A program made the position numbers and the translations under genes. From assembly GCF_012922555.1 (NCBI RefSeq), contig NZ_WIPK01000002.1:124001-188000 (forward strand): a DNA stretch of 64,000 nt. Direction: 5' to 3'. This stretch comes from Paraclostridium dentum (GTDB lineage Bacteria; Bacillota; Clostridia; Peptostreptococcales; Peptostreptococcaceae). The notes under the pieces are model-generated. The model did not search any database and had not been told where the DNA came from. It was given only the letters and a program-made list of their open reading frames with translations. How positions within the stretch are numbered: the stretch's first letter is position 1; every line of letters starts with the position of its first letter. Positions 44,010 through 52,947 of this stretch are shown one piece after another.

Positions 44010-47000
44010 ATGAAATATAAAAAGACTATTACATCAACTATTGTAGCGTTAAGTTTATTTGGGGCAACGCCTATAATAGGACATGCGCTTCTTGAATCAG
44101 ACCAAAAAATTCAAGAAGAGACAGGGCAGCCATTTTCATCATATTGGTATCCAAAAGAACTTTTAGCATGGAGTCCAAATAATGACAAAGATGCTAAGTT
44201 TAATATTGGAACAGTTCCACTACAAGCAAGGACAAAAGGAGATGTTGTTAAAAATTCACAAGATGATGAAGCCAAGATTATATCATTAGCTATAGCAAAT
44301 AAAACAACCAGCTCTACTCCATCTCAAGGTAAAACTGAATTTGAAGGATACAATTTTAGCTATTGGCAATATATTGATACATTAGTGGCCTGGGGAGGGT
44401 CAGCAGGTGAAGGACTAATAGTTCCACCGAGTGCAGATATAATAGATTCAGCACATACAAATGGGGTTCCGGTTTTAGGTACTGTATTTTTTCCTCCAGA
44501 AGATTATGGAGGAAAATTCGAATGGATGCATGAATTTTTAGTTAAAGATAAAGATGGAAATTTTCCAATGGCACATAAATTAGTAGAAGTGGCACAATAT
44601 TATAATTTTGATGGATGGTTTATAAATCAAGAAACTGGAAATAGAGGATCAGATTATATAAATCCAGAACTTGCAGATTTAATGAAAGAGTTTTTAGAAT
44701 ACTTACAAAAGATAAAGCCAAAAAATATGGAAATCGTGTGGTATGACTCTATGATTGATGATGGTAGAGTATTTTGGCAAAATAGATTAAATCAATATAA
44801 TAAAAACTTTTTAGGTGAAAAGGGAAAAGAGTTATCTGATAGTATGTTTTTAAATTTTTGGTGGACTGAGGATAGATATTCAGTAGTAGATCCAAATAAT
44901 GATGATAATAGACTTATATATAATGTAACAGGGAATGAGCTTAAAGAGTCTGGAGATTTAGCAAAAAAAATGGGAAGAGATAAATACGATTTGTATGCAG
45001 GGGTTGATGTTCAAGCTAATGGATATAATACGCCTATAAAATGGAATTACTTATTCCCTAAAAATCAAGAAGCTAACACCTCTTTAGGATTATACTGTCC
45101 ATCTTGGACTTATGATTCATCAAAAACAGTAGATGAATTTTTACAAAAAGAAAGTAGGTTTTGGATTAATGAAAAAGGAGATCCAAGAAGTCAGAGTAGT
45201 GAAGACTGGAAAGGTATTTCTAATAACATAGTTGAGAAAAGCCCAATAACGCAGTTACCATTTGTAACTAACTTCTCTATGGGGAATGGTGAATTTTTCA
45301 ATGTAGATGGAGTACAAGTATCAGAAAAGGATTGGAATCATAGAGGAATGATGGATATACTTCCTACATACAGGTGGATAATTGATAATAATAAAAATAA
45401 TTTAACTGCTAATATTGATTATAAAAATGCTTATTATGGAGGTAATTCTATAGGTATAAATGGAAGTTTAGCAAATGGAGGAACAACTAAGGTTAAATTA
45501 TTTGCAACTGATTTAGAGCTAACTAATAACAGTGAGGTTAGTATAAAGTACAAAGAAAGTGGAGGAAAGTCTAATATTAAATTAGAATTTCAACTAGATA
45601 ATGGTGAGAATAAAATAATTAACTTAGAATCTAAACAAAGTGGGGAATGGATAGATGCAAAAGCATCTCTAAGCCAATTTAAAAAGTCAAAAATAAAAGA
45701 AATTTCTTTAATTATAGAAGGAAAAGAATCGTCTAGTTCATACAATTTAAATTTAGGGCAGATATCTGTAAATAACAAAAATACTAAAGACAAAGTGTCC
45801 AAGATAAAAAATTTAAAAGTTGAAGATTTTAAAGTAATAGATAATTATTATGGTAATGCAAGGCTAACTTGGGATAAATCAGAAAAGAATATTAGCCATT
45901 ATGAAATATATTTAGAGAATAGTGATGGGCATAGAGAACTGGTAGGGGCTACACCAACCAATGCTTTTTATGTAAAAGATATTGAGAGAGACCTTCAATT
46001 AGACTCTAAAACTAATTTTATAGTTAAGCCTATAAGTAATTTGTTTAAAAGTGAAGAAAAAAATGAAGCTAAAATTACTGTGAAATGGCCAGATCTAGAA
46101 GCCCCAAAAGCTGACTTTGAAGTTAGCTCACCGATAGTTTTACCTGGGCAGTCTGTGAATTTTAAAGATAAATCTTTAGCAGGAGAAACTGTTAACTGGA
46201 AAATAGAAGGGCTGAATAAAAATGAAGAAGTAACAGGAAATGAAGTTAGTATAAAGTTTGATAAACCAGGAGTGTACTCTGTGACACAGATAGTATCAAA
46301 TCCAGCGGGAGATACTGTAAATAAAAAAGATGATTATATAGTTGTAAGCAGCCAAGCTAAAGATGGATTAAAGAATTTAGCTTTAAACAAAGAAGCAATT
46401 GCAAATGCAAAAACTAATGAAAATGAAGATGCTAAGTTTGCTTTTGATGGTAAATTAAATAGTAAATGGTGTGCACTTGGAGAAAGTGGAAACTATATAC
46501 AAGTAGATTTAGGGAAAGAAAATATTATAAAACAATTAAGAATTAGTCATGCTGAAGCAGGTGGAGAGGCTAAAAGTATGAATACATCTCAGTATAATAT
46601 AGAAGTTAGTAATGATGGTCAAAGTTGGAGAAAAGTAAAAGATGTTTCAAATAACTCAAGTTCAATATCTAATGATGACTTAAATTATGAATTAGTTAGG
46701 TACATAAAAGTTAATATAAATAAATCAGAACAAGGGTCTGGTGGAGCAACTAGGATTTATGAAATAGAAGCTTTGGGGTTAGATACTAAGAAAATAACTG
46801 TTATAGATAATAAAGAAGCTTTAGTTAACTTTATTAATAAAGTCAATGAATTAGAATCTTTATATAAAGATTTAGGAACAACTGATGAAAATTTTGAAAA
46901 AATACTATACAGGGCAAAACAAATTATAGAAATAGTTGAAATTGATAAAGAAGAAATATTAAATGTACAAAATGATTTAGAAGACGCTTTTAATGAAATA

Positions 47001-47012
47001 AAAAATACATAA
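44010..47012 (+). CDS. Secreted GH85 endo-beta-N-acetylglucosaminidase
   Basis: The protein has 1000 residues. A signal peptide (about 1-26, MKYKKTITSTIVALSLFGA) precedes the GH85 barrel, which has WYPKELLAWSP, LVAWGGSAGEGLIVPP and the catalytic pair N206/E208 in FINQETG (substrate-assisted mechanism: Asn orients the N-acetyl group, Glu is acid/base). Then come a beta-sandwich (about 470-600), a fibronectin-like part (about 605-695), a PKD-like domain (about 700-780), an F5/8-type C or CBM32-like domain (about 790-930, FAFDGKLNSKWCAL) and a short helical tail. There is no LPXTG or SLH anchor, so it is probably released. It should cut the chitobiose core of N-glycoproteins outside the cell and feed the ABC importer. 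Relatives are Endo-D and EndoE. Confidence 0.95.
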   Translation: MKYKKTITSTIVALSLFGATPIIGHALLESDQKIQEETGQPFSSYWYPKELLAWSPNNDKDAKFNIGTVPLQARTKGDVVKNSQDDEAKIISLAIANKTTSSTPSQGKTEFEGYNFSYWQYIDTLVAWGGSAGEGLIVPPSADIIDSAHTNGVPVLGTVFFPPEDYGGKFEWMHEFLVKDKDGNFPMAHKLVEVAQYYNFDGWFINQETGNRGSDYINPELADLMKEFLEYLQKIKPKNMEIVWYDSMIDDGRVFWQNRLNQYNKNFLGEKGKELSDSMFLNFWWTEDRYSVVDPNNDDNRLIYNVTGNELKESGDLAKKMGRDKYDLYAGVDVQANGYNTPIKWNYLFPKNQEANTSLGLYCPSWTYDSSKTVDEFLQKESRFWINEKGDPRSQSSEDWKGISNNIVEKSPITQLPFVTNFSMGNGEFFNVDGVQVSEKDWNHRGMMDILPTYRWIIDNNKNNLTANIDYKNAYYGGNSIGINGSLANGGTTKVKLFATDLELTNNSEVSIKYKESGGKSNIKLEFQLDNGENKIINLESKQSGEWIDAKASLSQFKKSKIKEISLIIEGKESSSSYNLNLGQISVNNKNTKDKVSKIKNLKVEDFKVIDNYYGNARLTWDKSEKNISHYEIYLENSDGHRELVGATPTNAFYVKDIERDLQLDSKTNFIVKPISNLFKSEEKNEAKITVKWPDLEAPKADFEVSSPIVLPGQSVNFKDKSLAGETVNWKIEGLNKNEEVTGNEVSIKFDKPGVYSVTQIVSNPAGDTVNKKDDYIVVSSQAKDGLKNLALNKEAIANAKTNENEDAKFAFDGKLNSKWCALGESGNYIQVDLGKENIIKQLRISHAEAGGEAKSMNTSQYNIEVSNDGQSWRKVKDVSNNSSSISNDDLNYELVRYIKVNINKSEQGSGGATRIYEIEALGLDTKKITVIDNKEALVNFINKVNELESLYKDLGTTDENFEKILYRAKQIIEIVEIDKEEILNVQNDLEDAFNEIKNT

Positions 47013-47019
47013 AATGAAA

Positions 47020-47052
47020 CTACAAGCTGATGTAAAATACATCAGCTTGTAG
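47020..47052 (+). repeat. Intercistronic hairpin between GH85 and GH31 genes
   Basis: A perfect 15-bp stem (CTACAAGCTGATGTA with its complement) with an AAA loop starts 8 bases after the GH85 stop. It lacks a T run (AATATAAAGG follows), so it is probably a stabiliser or partial terminator. Confidence 0.65.
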
Positions 47053-47069
47053 AATATAAAGGAGAAAAA

Positions 47070-49439
47070 ATGTTTGGAAAAATATTAGATTACAATATAA
47101 GAAACAATATTATAAATATACAATATGAAAAAATAGAAACAAAGGTAAGTATAGTAAACTCTAATATAATAAATTTTTTCGCACCGATATTTAGAAGAAA
47201 GCAAACTTCATATGCTGTAGAAAATTTAAAGTTAGAAGATTGTGACTTTGAAGTGGTTGAGATAAATGACTACATACAAATCAAGACAAGTGAACTGACT
47301 GTAAACATATATGATGAATTTAAGATAGATATATATAATAACCTTGGAGAGTTACTATGTGAGGATTATAGAGGTAAAAGAGAGCCATTTATAAAAAACT
47401 GTGCAGGAAGATTAGATATAGCAATTCAAGAAGGACATAAGCCTAATGAGCATATGGACTTTAAAGTGTTTATACCAAAGAAGCTAGAAGATGATATGTA
47501 TTTTTATGGATTTGGAGAAAAAACAGGGCACTTAAATAAAAGGAATTGCCATTATTTAAATTGGAATACAGATGATCCAAGCCCACATGGAGAAACTTAC
47601 GAAAAACTATATAAATCTATACCATTTTTTATAAATCTTAAAAAAGAAAATGCTTTTGGTATTTTCTTTGATAATACATTTGAAACTCATTTTGATCTAG
47701 GCAAGGAAAATTCAAAATATTACTATTTCGCAGCTATAGATGGAAATATAGATTACTACTTTATATATGGACCATCGGTAAAAAATGTATTAAAAGGATA
47801 TACTTCCTTAACTGGAACTACACCGCTTCCTCAAATGTGGACGTTAGGATATCAGCAATGTAGATGGGCTTATTGTCCTGAAGAAAATGTTATGGAAATT
47901 TCAAAAAAATTTAGAGAAAAAGAAATTCCATGTGATTGCATATATTTAGATATAGAGTATATGAATGGATTTAGGGTATTTACATGGGATGATAAAAAAT
48001 TCCCAGATCCTAAGAGAATGATAAAAAAACTAAATGAAGATGGATTTAAGCTAGTTACAATTATAGATCCAGGAGTAAAAGTTGATAAAGATTATAAAAT
48101 TTTTAATGAAGGACTTAAAAAAGGGTATTTTGCAACAAATAAAGATGGAATTGTACATACGGGATGGGTTTGGCCAGGACACTCTGTTTTCCCAGATTTT
48201 ATAAATAAAGAAGTTAGAAATTGGTGGGCAGAAAATCAAAAAATTCTAACAGATATAGGGGTTGCAGGAATTTGGAATGATATGAATGAGCCTGCAAATT
48301 TAGGGGTTGAATTACCTTTAGATTTAAAGTTTAACAATGATGGAGAAATTGTAGAACATAAAGAAGTTCATAATGTGTATGGGCATATGATGGATAAAGC
48401 TACTTATGAAGGAATCAGAAAAAGTACGAATAAAAGACCATTTGTAGTTACTAGAGCATGTTATGCAGGTACACAAAAGTACTCAACTGCATGGACTGGA
48501 GATAATCAAAGTACATGGGAACATTTAAGGATGAGCGTACCTATGCTTATGAATTTAGGGATTAGTGGTATGTCGTTTTGTGGAACAGATGTAGGTGGAT
48601 TTGGATATGACACTACTCCAGAGCTTTTAAGTAGATGGGTACAAGTTGGAACATTTACACCATTATTTAGAAATCACACAACTATATACTCTAGAGATCA
48701 AGAGCCTTGGGCATTTGATAAGACTACAGAAGAGATAAATAAAAAATATATAAAATTAAGATATAAATTAATTCCATATATCTATGATTTATTTAAAGAG
48801 TGTGAAGACAAGGGACTTCCTATTATAAGACCATTGTTACTTCATTATCAAAATGATATTGATACATATGAAATAAACGACCAATTCATGTTTGGTGAAA
48901 AAATTATGGTAGCTCCAATTTTAGAACAAGGTAAAAAAGCTAGAATGGTATACTTACCTAAAGGAAGCAATTGGGTTGATTATTGGAATAAAAAGAAATT
49001 TAAAGGAGGGCAATATGTAATAAAAGAAACTCCTTTAGATGTGTGTCCTATATATATCAAGGAAGGCTCTATAATACCAAATTATCCAAGGATAAACTAT
49101 ATAGGAGAGAAGGAAATTGATGAACTCACTTTAGATATATATCCATACGAAAGTAATTTCAAGTATACTCACTATCAAGATAATGGGGAAGATTTCAAAT
49201 ATAAAGATGGAGAATATAACTTATATGAGTTTTGTATAAATTCAGGTGAGAATATAGAATTTAAAAGTTCAGTTTTAAATAATGGGTACGAAAATACTTA
49301 TAAAAGTTTAAAACTTATATTTAATGGAGTAAAAGCTGAAAATGTATATCAAGGAGATAAAAGTATAGACTTTAAAATTTTAAATGAAAATACTATTATA
49401 AAGGTTAAAAGTTTAGACTTTAGCATAAAAATAATATAA
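47070..49439 (+). CDS. GH31 alpha-glycosidase (cytoplasmic)
   Basis: The protein has 789 residues and no signal peptide. An N-terminal beta-sandwich (about 1-245) is followed by the barrel with nucleophile D404 in GIWNDMNEPA and acid/base D478 in TAWTGDNQ, the GH31 hallmarks, then C-terminal beta domains (from about 630). GH31 enzymes include alpha-glucosidases, alpha-xylosidases and alpha-N-acetylgalactosaminidases. In an N-glycan locus an alpha-glucosidase acting on glucosylated high-mannose chains, or on a different host glycan, is conceivable; specificity cannot be read here. The ribosome site AAAGGAG precedes ATG 47070. It is the last gene of the locus and a terminator follows. Confidence 0.93.
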   Translation: MFGKILDYNIRNNIINIQYEKIETKVSIVNSNIINFFAPIFRRKQTSYAVENLKLEDCDFEVVEINDYIQIKTSELTVNIYDEFKIDIYNNLGELLCEDYRGKREPFIKNCAGRLDIAIQEGHKPNEHMDFKVFIPKKLEDDMYFYGFGEKTGHLNKRNCHYLNWNTDDPSPHGETYEKLYKSIPFFINLKKENAFGIFFDNTFETHFDLGKENSKYYYFAAIDGNIDYYFIYGPSVKNVLKGYTSLTGTTPLPQMWTLGYQQCRWAYCPEENVMEISKKFREKEIPCDCIYLDIEYMNGFRVFTWDDKKFPDPKRMIKKLNEDGFKLVTIIDPGVKVDKDYKIFNEGLKKGYFATNKDGIVHTGWVWPGHSVFPDFINKEVRNWWAENQKILTDIGVAGIWNDMNEPANLGVELPLDLKFNNDGEIVEHKEVHNVYGHMMDKATYEGIRKSTNKRPFVVTRACYAGTQKYSTAWTGDNQSTWEHLRMSVPMLMNLGISGMSFCGTDVGGFGYDTTPELLSRWVQVGTFTPLFRNHTTIYSRDQEPWAFDKTTEEINKKYIKLRYKLIPYIYDLFKECEDKGLPIIRPLLLHYQNDIDTYEINDQFMFGEKIMVAPILEQGKKARMVYLPKGSNWVDYWNKKKFKGGQYVIKETPLDVCPIYIKEGSIIPNYPRINYIGEKEIDELTLDIYPYESNFKYTHYQDNGEDFKYKDGEYNLYEFCINSGENIEFKSSVLNNGYENTYKSLKLIFNGVKAENVYQGDKSIDFKILNENTIIKVKSLDFSIKII

Positions 49440-49440
49440 C

Positions 49441-49477
49441 AAATAAAGAGGTAATGAAAAATTACCTCTTTATTTAT
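49441..49477 (+). terminator. Intrinsic terminator closing the N-glycan locus
   Basis: A perfect 15-bp stem (AAATAAAGAGGTAAT with its complement) with a short loop and T-rich tail. Confidence 0.85.
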
Positions 49478-49536
49478 TACATGATTAAATAAAGTATATT
49501 ACAATTAATATTATAATAGTAAGGAGGTGAGAAAGA

Positions 49537-50055
49537 TTGGAATTAACGATAAGACCAGTTGAAGTTGAAGATTCAAAGGATATAAATGAAATAAGACGAA
49601 TGAAGGGCGTTATGGAAAATATGCTAGCAATAAGTAGCGAAAGGTTAGATAGAACAAAGAGGCACACTGAGAACCTAGATTTAAATACACATATTCTCGT
49701 AGCTGAATTGAAAGAAAGTGAAAATAAAAAAGTAGTTGGAATTGTATCTTTGAACGTGAACTCATCGCCGAGATTAAGACATAGTGGTAGTTTAGGAATA
49801 AGTGTACACGCAGAGTATCAAAGTATGGGAATAGGAAAAAAATTAATGGAAGAGATACTAGATTTAGCAGATAATTGGCTTATGTTAGCAAGAATTGAAT
49901 TGGGTGTATACCCAGATAATAATAAAGCTATAAGAATGTATGAGAATTTTGGTTTTAAAAAAGAAGGTATAAAAAAATACGCAGCTATAAAAAATGGAAT
50001 TTATGTAGATGAAATTATAATGGGTAGATATAATGAGAAAATAATTAAAAATTAA
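49537..50055 (+). CDS. GNAT-family N-acetyltransferase (YhhY-like)
   Basis: The protein has 172 residues. ITIRPVEVEDSKDI-type start, central VVGIVSLNVNSSPRLRHSGSLG, acetyl-CoA loop YQSMGIGKKLMEEIL and motif B ELGVYPDNNKAIRMYENFGFKKEG are typical GNAT elements. The HxGxLGI..Vh pattern resembles amino-acid acetyltransferase YhhY; the real substrate is unknown. Start TTG at 49537, 7 bases after AAGGAGGTG. It is followed after 23 bases by the DUF4003 gene, likely cotranscribed. Confidence 0.87.
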   Translation: MELTIRPVEVEDSKDINEIRRMKGVMENMLAISSERLDRTKRHTENLDLNTHILVAELKESENKKVVGIVSLNVNSSPRLRHSGSLGISVHAEYQSMGIGKKLMEEILDLADNWLMLARIELGVYPDNNKAIRMYENFGFKKEGIKKYAAIKNGIYVDEIIMGRYNEKIIKN

Positions 50056-50078
50056 ATTAAAAAGTGTAGAGGTGATTT

Positions 50079-51050
50079 ATGGAAAAAAGGTTAGACCTTT
50101 TGATAGACAACTATGAGTCATTGAAAAAAGTGAATGCATCATCTTGGATGGGATTAATAATACATGGATGTGCACTTGAGTATACACTAAAAGATAAAAA
50201 AATAAATACAAATCTAGTAAACGAGAGTATGGAAATTATAAGAGAAAACACCTCTATATTCTCTGACTTTAGAGGTAAAAGTTCAATAAACACAGCAATA
50301 ATACTATCATTTCAAGCAAATCCCAAGTCTAGCTTCGATGAAATTTTAAATATCCATAAAAAGTTGAAATTAAATAAATTTTGCTCAGGAGATTGTTTAG
50401 CATTAGTATCAAATGTAATATTTGAAAATAAGAATAAAATAAATATAGATGAGTGTATAGAAAAAATGAGATATGTATACAAATCTATGATACAAAATCA
50501 TCCATTTTCAATAGGTGTAGAAGAATACATGATAACATGTATAATTGCAATAAGCGCAAGGGACATTGAAGAGGAACTAAATAATATGGAAATAGCATAT
50601 GAGTATTTAATGAAAAATGGATTTCATAATCGTAGAACTCTTCAAAGTTTATCGCATGTTCTTTCTTTTAACAAAAACAAGGAAACACTTAATAGATGTA
50701 TAGAAATAAAAAAGGAATTAGAAAAAAATAAATGTAAGATGCATGAGTTTGGATATCCCCTAATAGGAGTGATGGCTCTTATAGATATAAAAGATGTAAA
50801 ACACTTAATAGAAAAAATTAAACATATATCAGATACTTTAAAAGAGCATCAAGGGTATGGAAACTTTATTTTAGGAGAAAGATACAGAAACATGATTAGT
50901 GCAGTTATTGCATTATCTAAATATATTGATGATATAGAAATTAATAGTATAATAATGGATAAAATTATATCAAATATTAACCAAGCAATGAATATAGCGA
51001 CAAATGCGGCAACAACAAGTTCCATAGTTATATACAATTCATCTACATAG
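50079..51050 (+). CDS. DUF4003-like protein of unknown function
   Basis: This 323-residue, all-helical, soluble protein has SSWMGLIIHGCALEY near the N-terminus and repeated helical hairpins, for example DIEEELNNMEIAYEYLMKNGFHNRRTLQSLSHVLS. It fits the DUF4003 family of Firmicutes, whose function is unknown. The C-terminus, AMNIATNAATTSSIVIYNSST, is Ala/Thr-rich. ATG at 50079 follows AGAGGTGAT. There is no membrane segment or known motif. Confidence 0.68.
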   Translation: MEKRLDLLIDNYESLKKVNASSWMGLIIHGCALEYTLKDKKINTNLVNESMEIIRENTSIFSDFRGKSSINTAIILSFQANPKSSFDEILNIHKKLKLNKFCSGDCLALVSNVIFENKNKINIDECIEKMRYVYKSMIQNHPFSIGVEEYMITCIIAISARDIEEELNNMEIAYEYLMKNGFHNRRTLQSLSHVLSFNKNKETLNRCIEIKKELEKNKCKMHEFGYPLIGVMALIDIKDVKHLIEKIKHISDTLKEHQGYGNFILGERYRNMISAVIALSKYIDDIEINSIIMDKIISNINQAMNIATNAATTSSIVIYNSST

Positions 51051-51054
51051 CCAT

Positions 51055-51110
51055 AAAAATAAGAAAATAAACTTAAGAGCTATAAGACTTAGGTTTATTT
51101 TCTTATTTTT
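51055..51110 (+). terminator. Intrinsic terminator at the right edge of the accessory block
   Basis: A long AT-rich stem (AAAAATAAGAAAATAAAC with its complement), an internal partly paired part, and a T tail. Confidence 0.8.
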
Positions 51111-51242
51111 ATGAATTTATTTTAAAACTTATAAAAGTATAAATGTGTTTTAAAGTATAAAAGATTATTTTAAAAGACAATAATAAATATGATATAATAA
51201 AGTTTACGAAAAACAGGAATTTTAAAAGGAGCGTGTACATAA

Positions 51243-52184
51243 ATGAAATGGGCAGAAATAACTATTAAAACAACAACTGAAGCAGTTGAAGCTATAACAA
51301 ATATATTATATGAACAAAACGTAGGTGGAGTATCTATAGAAGATCCTAAAGATTTTAAATTCCAAAAGAAACATGAATATGATTGGGATTTTGTTGAAGA
51401 AGAAATATTTAACAGCGGATATGATGGAGTTATAATAAAAACTTATATAACAGAAGAAAGAGATGTATCTGATGATATAAAATTAATAAAAGAAAAAATA
51501 GATGGACTTAAAGAATTCGGAATAGATGTAGGAGAAGCTATAGTTGAACTTTCTCAAGTAGATGAAGAAGATTGGGCAAATGAATGGAAAAACTACTACA
51601 AGCCAACTAAAATAGGTGAGAAGATAGTAGTAAAGCCAACTTGGGAAGAGTATGAAGCTAAAGATACTGATTTAATAATAGAGTTAGATCCAGGGATGGC
51701 ATTTGGAACGGGTACACATGAAACTACAAGTATGTGTATAAGAGAATTAGAAAAGTATGTTAAACCAGAATCTAAAGTTTTTGATATAGGTTGTGGAAGT
51801 GGGATACTTGCAATAGCAGCGGCAAAATTAGGAGCTAAAGACGTATTAGCTGTTGATTTAGATGAGGTTGCTGTAAAAGTTTCAAAAGAAAATATAGAGT
51901 TAAACAAAGTAGAAGGTAGTGTTAATGCACTTCACGGAAACTTAATGGAAGTTGTAAAGGATAAAGCAGATATAGTTGTAGCAAATATAATAGCGGATAT
52001 AATAAAAATACTAGCAAAAGATATAAAACAATTTATGAAAGATGATGCTGTATTTATATCTTCAGGAATAATACATGCTAAAGTAGATGAAGTTAAAGAA
52101 GCTTTAACTCAAAACGGACTTGAAATAGTACATGTAGAGTCTTTAGGCGAGTGGAACGCTATAGTATCTAAAATAGCAAAGTAG
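51243..52184 (+). CDS. prmA: Ribosomal protein L11 methyltransferase PrmA
   Basis: The protein has 313 residues. An N-terminal L11-binding domain (about 1-115, MKWAEITIKTTTEAVEAI) is followed by the SAM-binding domain with ELDPGMAFGTGTHETTSMC, DIGCGSGILAIAAAKLGA and the catalytic-site motif VVANIIADI (N-x-x-x-x-x). It trimethylates L11. In B. subtilis the gene follows dnaJ directly; here about 41 kb intervene. It forms an operon with rsmE and mtaB. ATG at 51243 follows AAAGGAG. Confidence 0.96.
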   Translation: MKWAEITIKTTTEAVEAITNILYEQNVGGVSIEDPKDFKFQKKHEYDWDFVEEEIFNSGYDGVIIKTYITEERDVSDDIKLIKEKIDGLKEFGIDVGEAIVELSQVDEEDWANEWKNYYKPTKIGEKIVVKPTWEEYEAKDTDLIIELDPGMAFGTGTHETTSMCIRELEKYVKPESKVFDIGCGSGILAIAAAKLGAKDVLAVDLDEVAVKVSKENIELNKVEGSVNALHGNLMEVVKDKADIVVANIIADIIKILAKDIKQFMKDDAVFISSGIIHAKVDEVKEALTQNGLEIVHVESLGEWNAIVSKIAK

Positions 52185-52193
52185 GTGAATTGC

Positions 52194-52946
52194 ATGGATA
52201 GATTTTTTGTAGGAAAGAATAATATAAACCTTGAAAATAAGACATGTATTATAGAAGGTGAAGATGTAAAACATATTTCTAAAGTTTTAAGATGTAGAAT
52301 TGGAGAAGAACTAGAAATATGTGATAATGACAACAATGAATACATATGTGAAATAACTAATATAGATAAGTCTCAAGTTGAACTAAATATAGTAGAAGTT
52401 GTAGACATAAAAAGAGAGTCTGATTTGAAAATCAAAGTATATCAAGGCCTTCCAAAAGGACCTAAGATGGAAATGATACTTCAAAAGTTAACTGAAGTTG
52501 GAGTAGATGAGATAATTCTAGTTCAGACGAAGAGAACTGTTGTTAAAGTTGATGATAAAAAAGAAGACAAGAAAATCGAAAGATGGGAAAGAATAATATA
52601 TGAAGCTGCAAAGCAAAGCAAGCGTGGAAAAATTCCAAAATTAAGAGGAGTTTTAAGCTTTAAGGAAGCACTAGCTGATATGAAAGAAAATGACTTTAAT
52701 ATAGCTCCATATGAAAATGAAAGAACAAAATCGATTAAACAAGCTATAAAAGGTGTAGATATAAAAAATATAGGTATTTTCGTAGGACCAGAAGGCGGAT
52801 TTGAAGATACTGAAATTAAAGCTATAGAAGAAATAGGTGGACAATCAGTGTCTCTTGGGCCTAGAATTCTAAGAACTGAAACAGCATCGCTTGTTGCATC
52901 ATCTATAGTGTTATACGAATTAAGTGACTTAGGAGGAAATGATTAG
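52194..52946 (+). CDS. rsmE: 16S rRNA m3U1498 methyltransferase RsmE
   Basis: The protein has 250 residues. An N-terminal PUA-like domain is followed by a SPOUT methyltransferase with VYQGLPKGPKMEMILQKLTE, FVGPEGGFEDTEI and SLGPRILRTETASL, which form the knotted SAM site. It methylates U1498 of 16S rRNA. ATG at 52194 is chosen after AGGTGA at 52183-52188; the GTG at 52185 would lie within that site. It overlaps the end of the prmA reading region by none and is 9 bases away, so they are translationally close. Confidence 0.95.
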   Translation: MDRFFVGKNNINLENKTCIIEGEDVKHISKVLRCRIGEELEICDNDNNEYICEITNIDKSQVELNIVEVVDIKRESDLKIKVYQGLPKGPKMEMILQKLTEVGVDEIILVQTKRTVVKVDDKKEDKKIERWERIIYEAAKQSKRGKIPKLRGVLSFKEALADMKENDFNIAPYENERTKSIKQAIKGVDIKNIGIFVGPEGGFEDTEIKAIEEIGGQSVSLGPRILRTETASLVASSIVLYELSDLGGND

Positions 52947-52947
52947 A

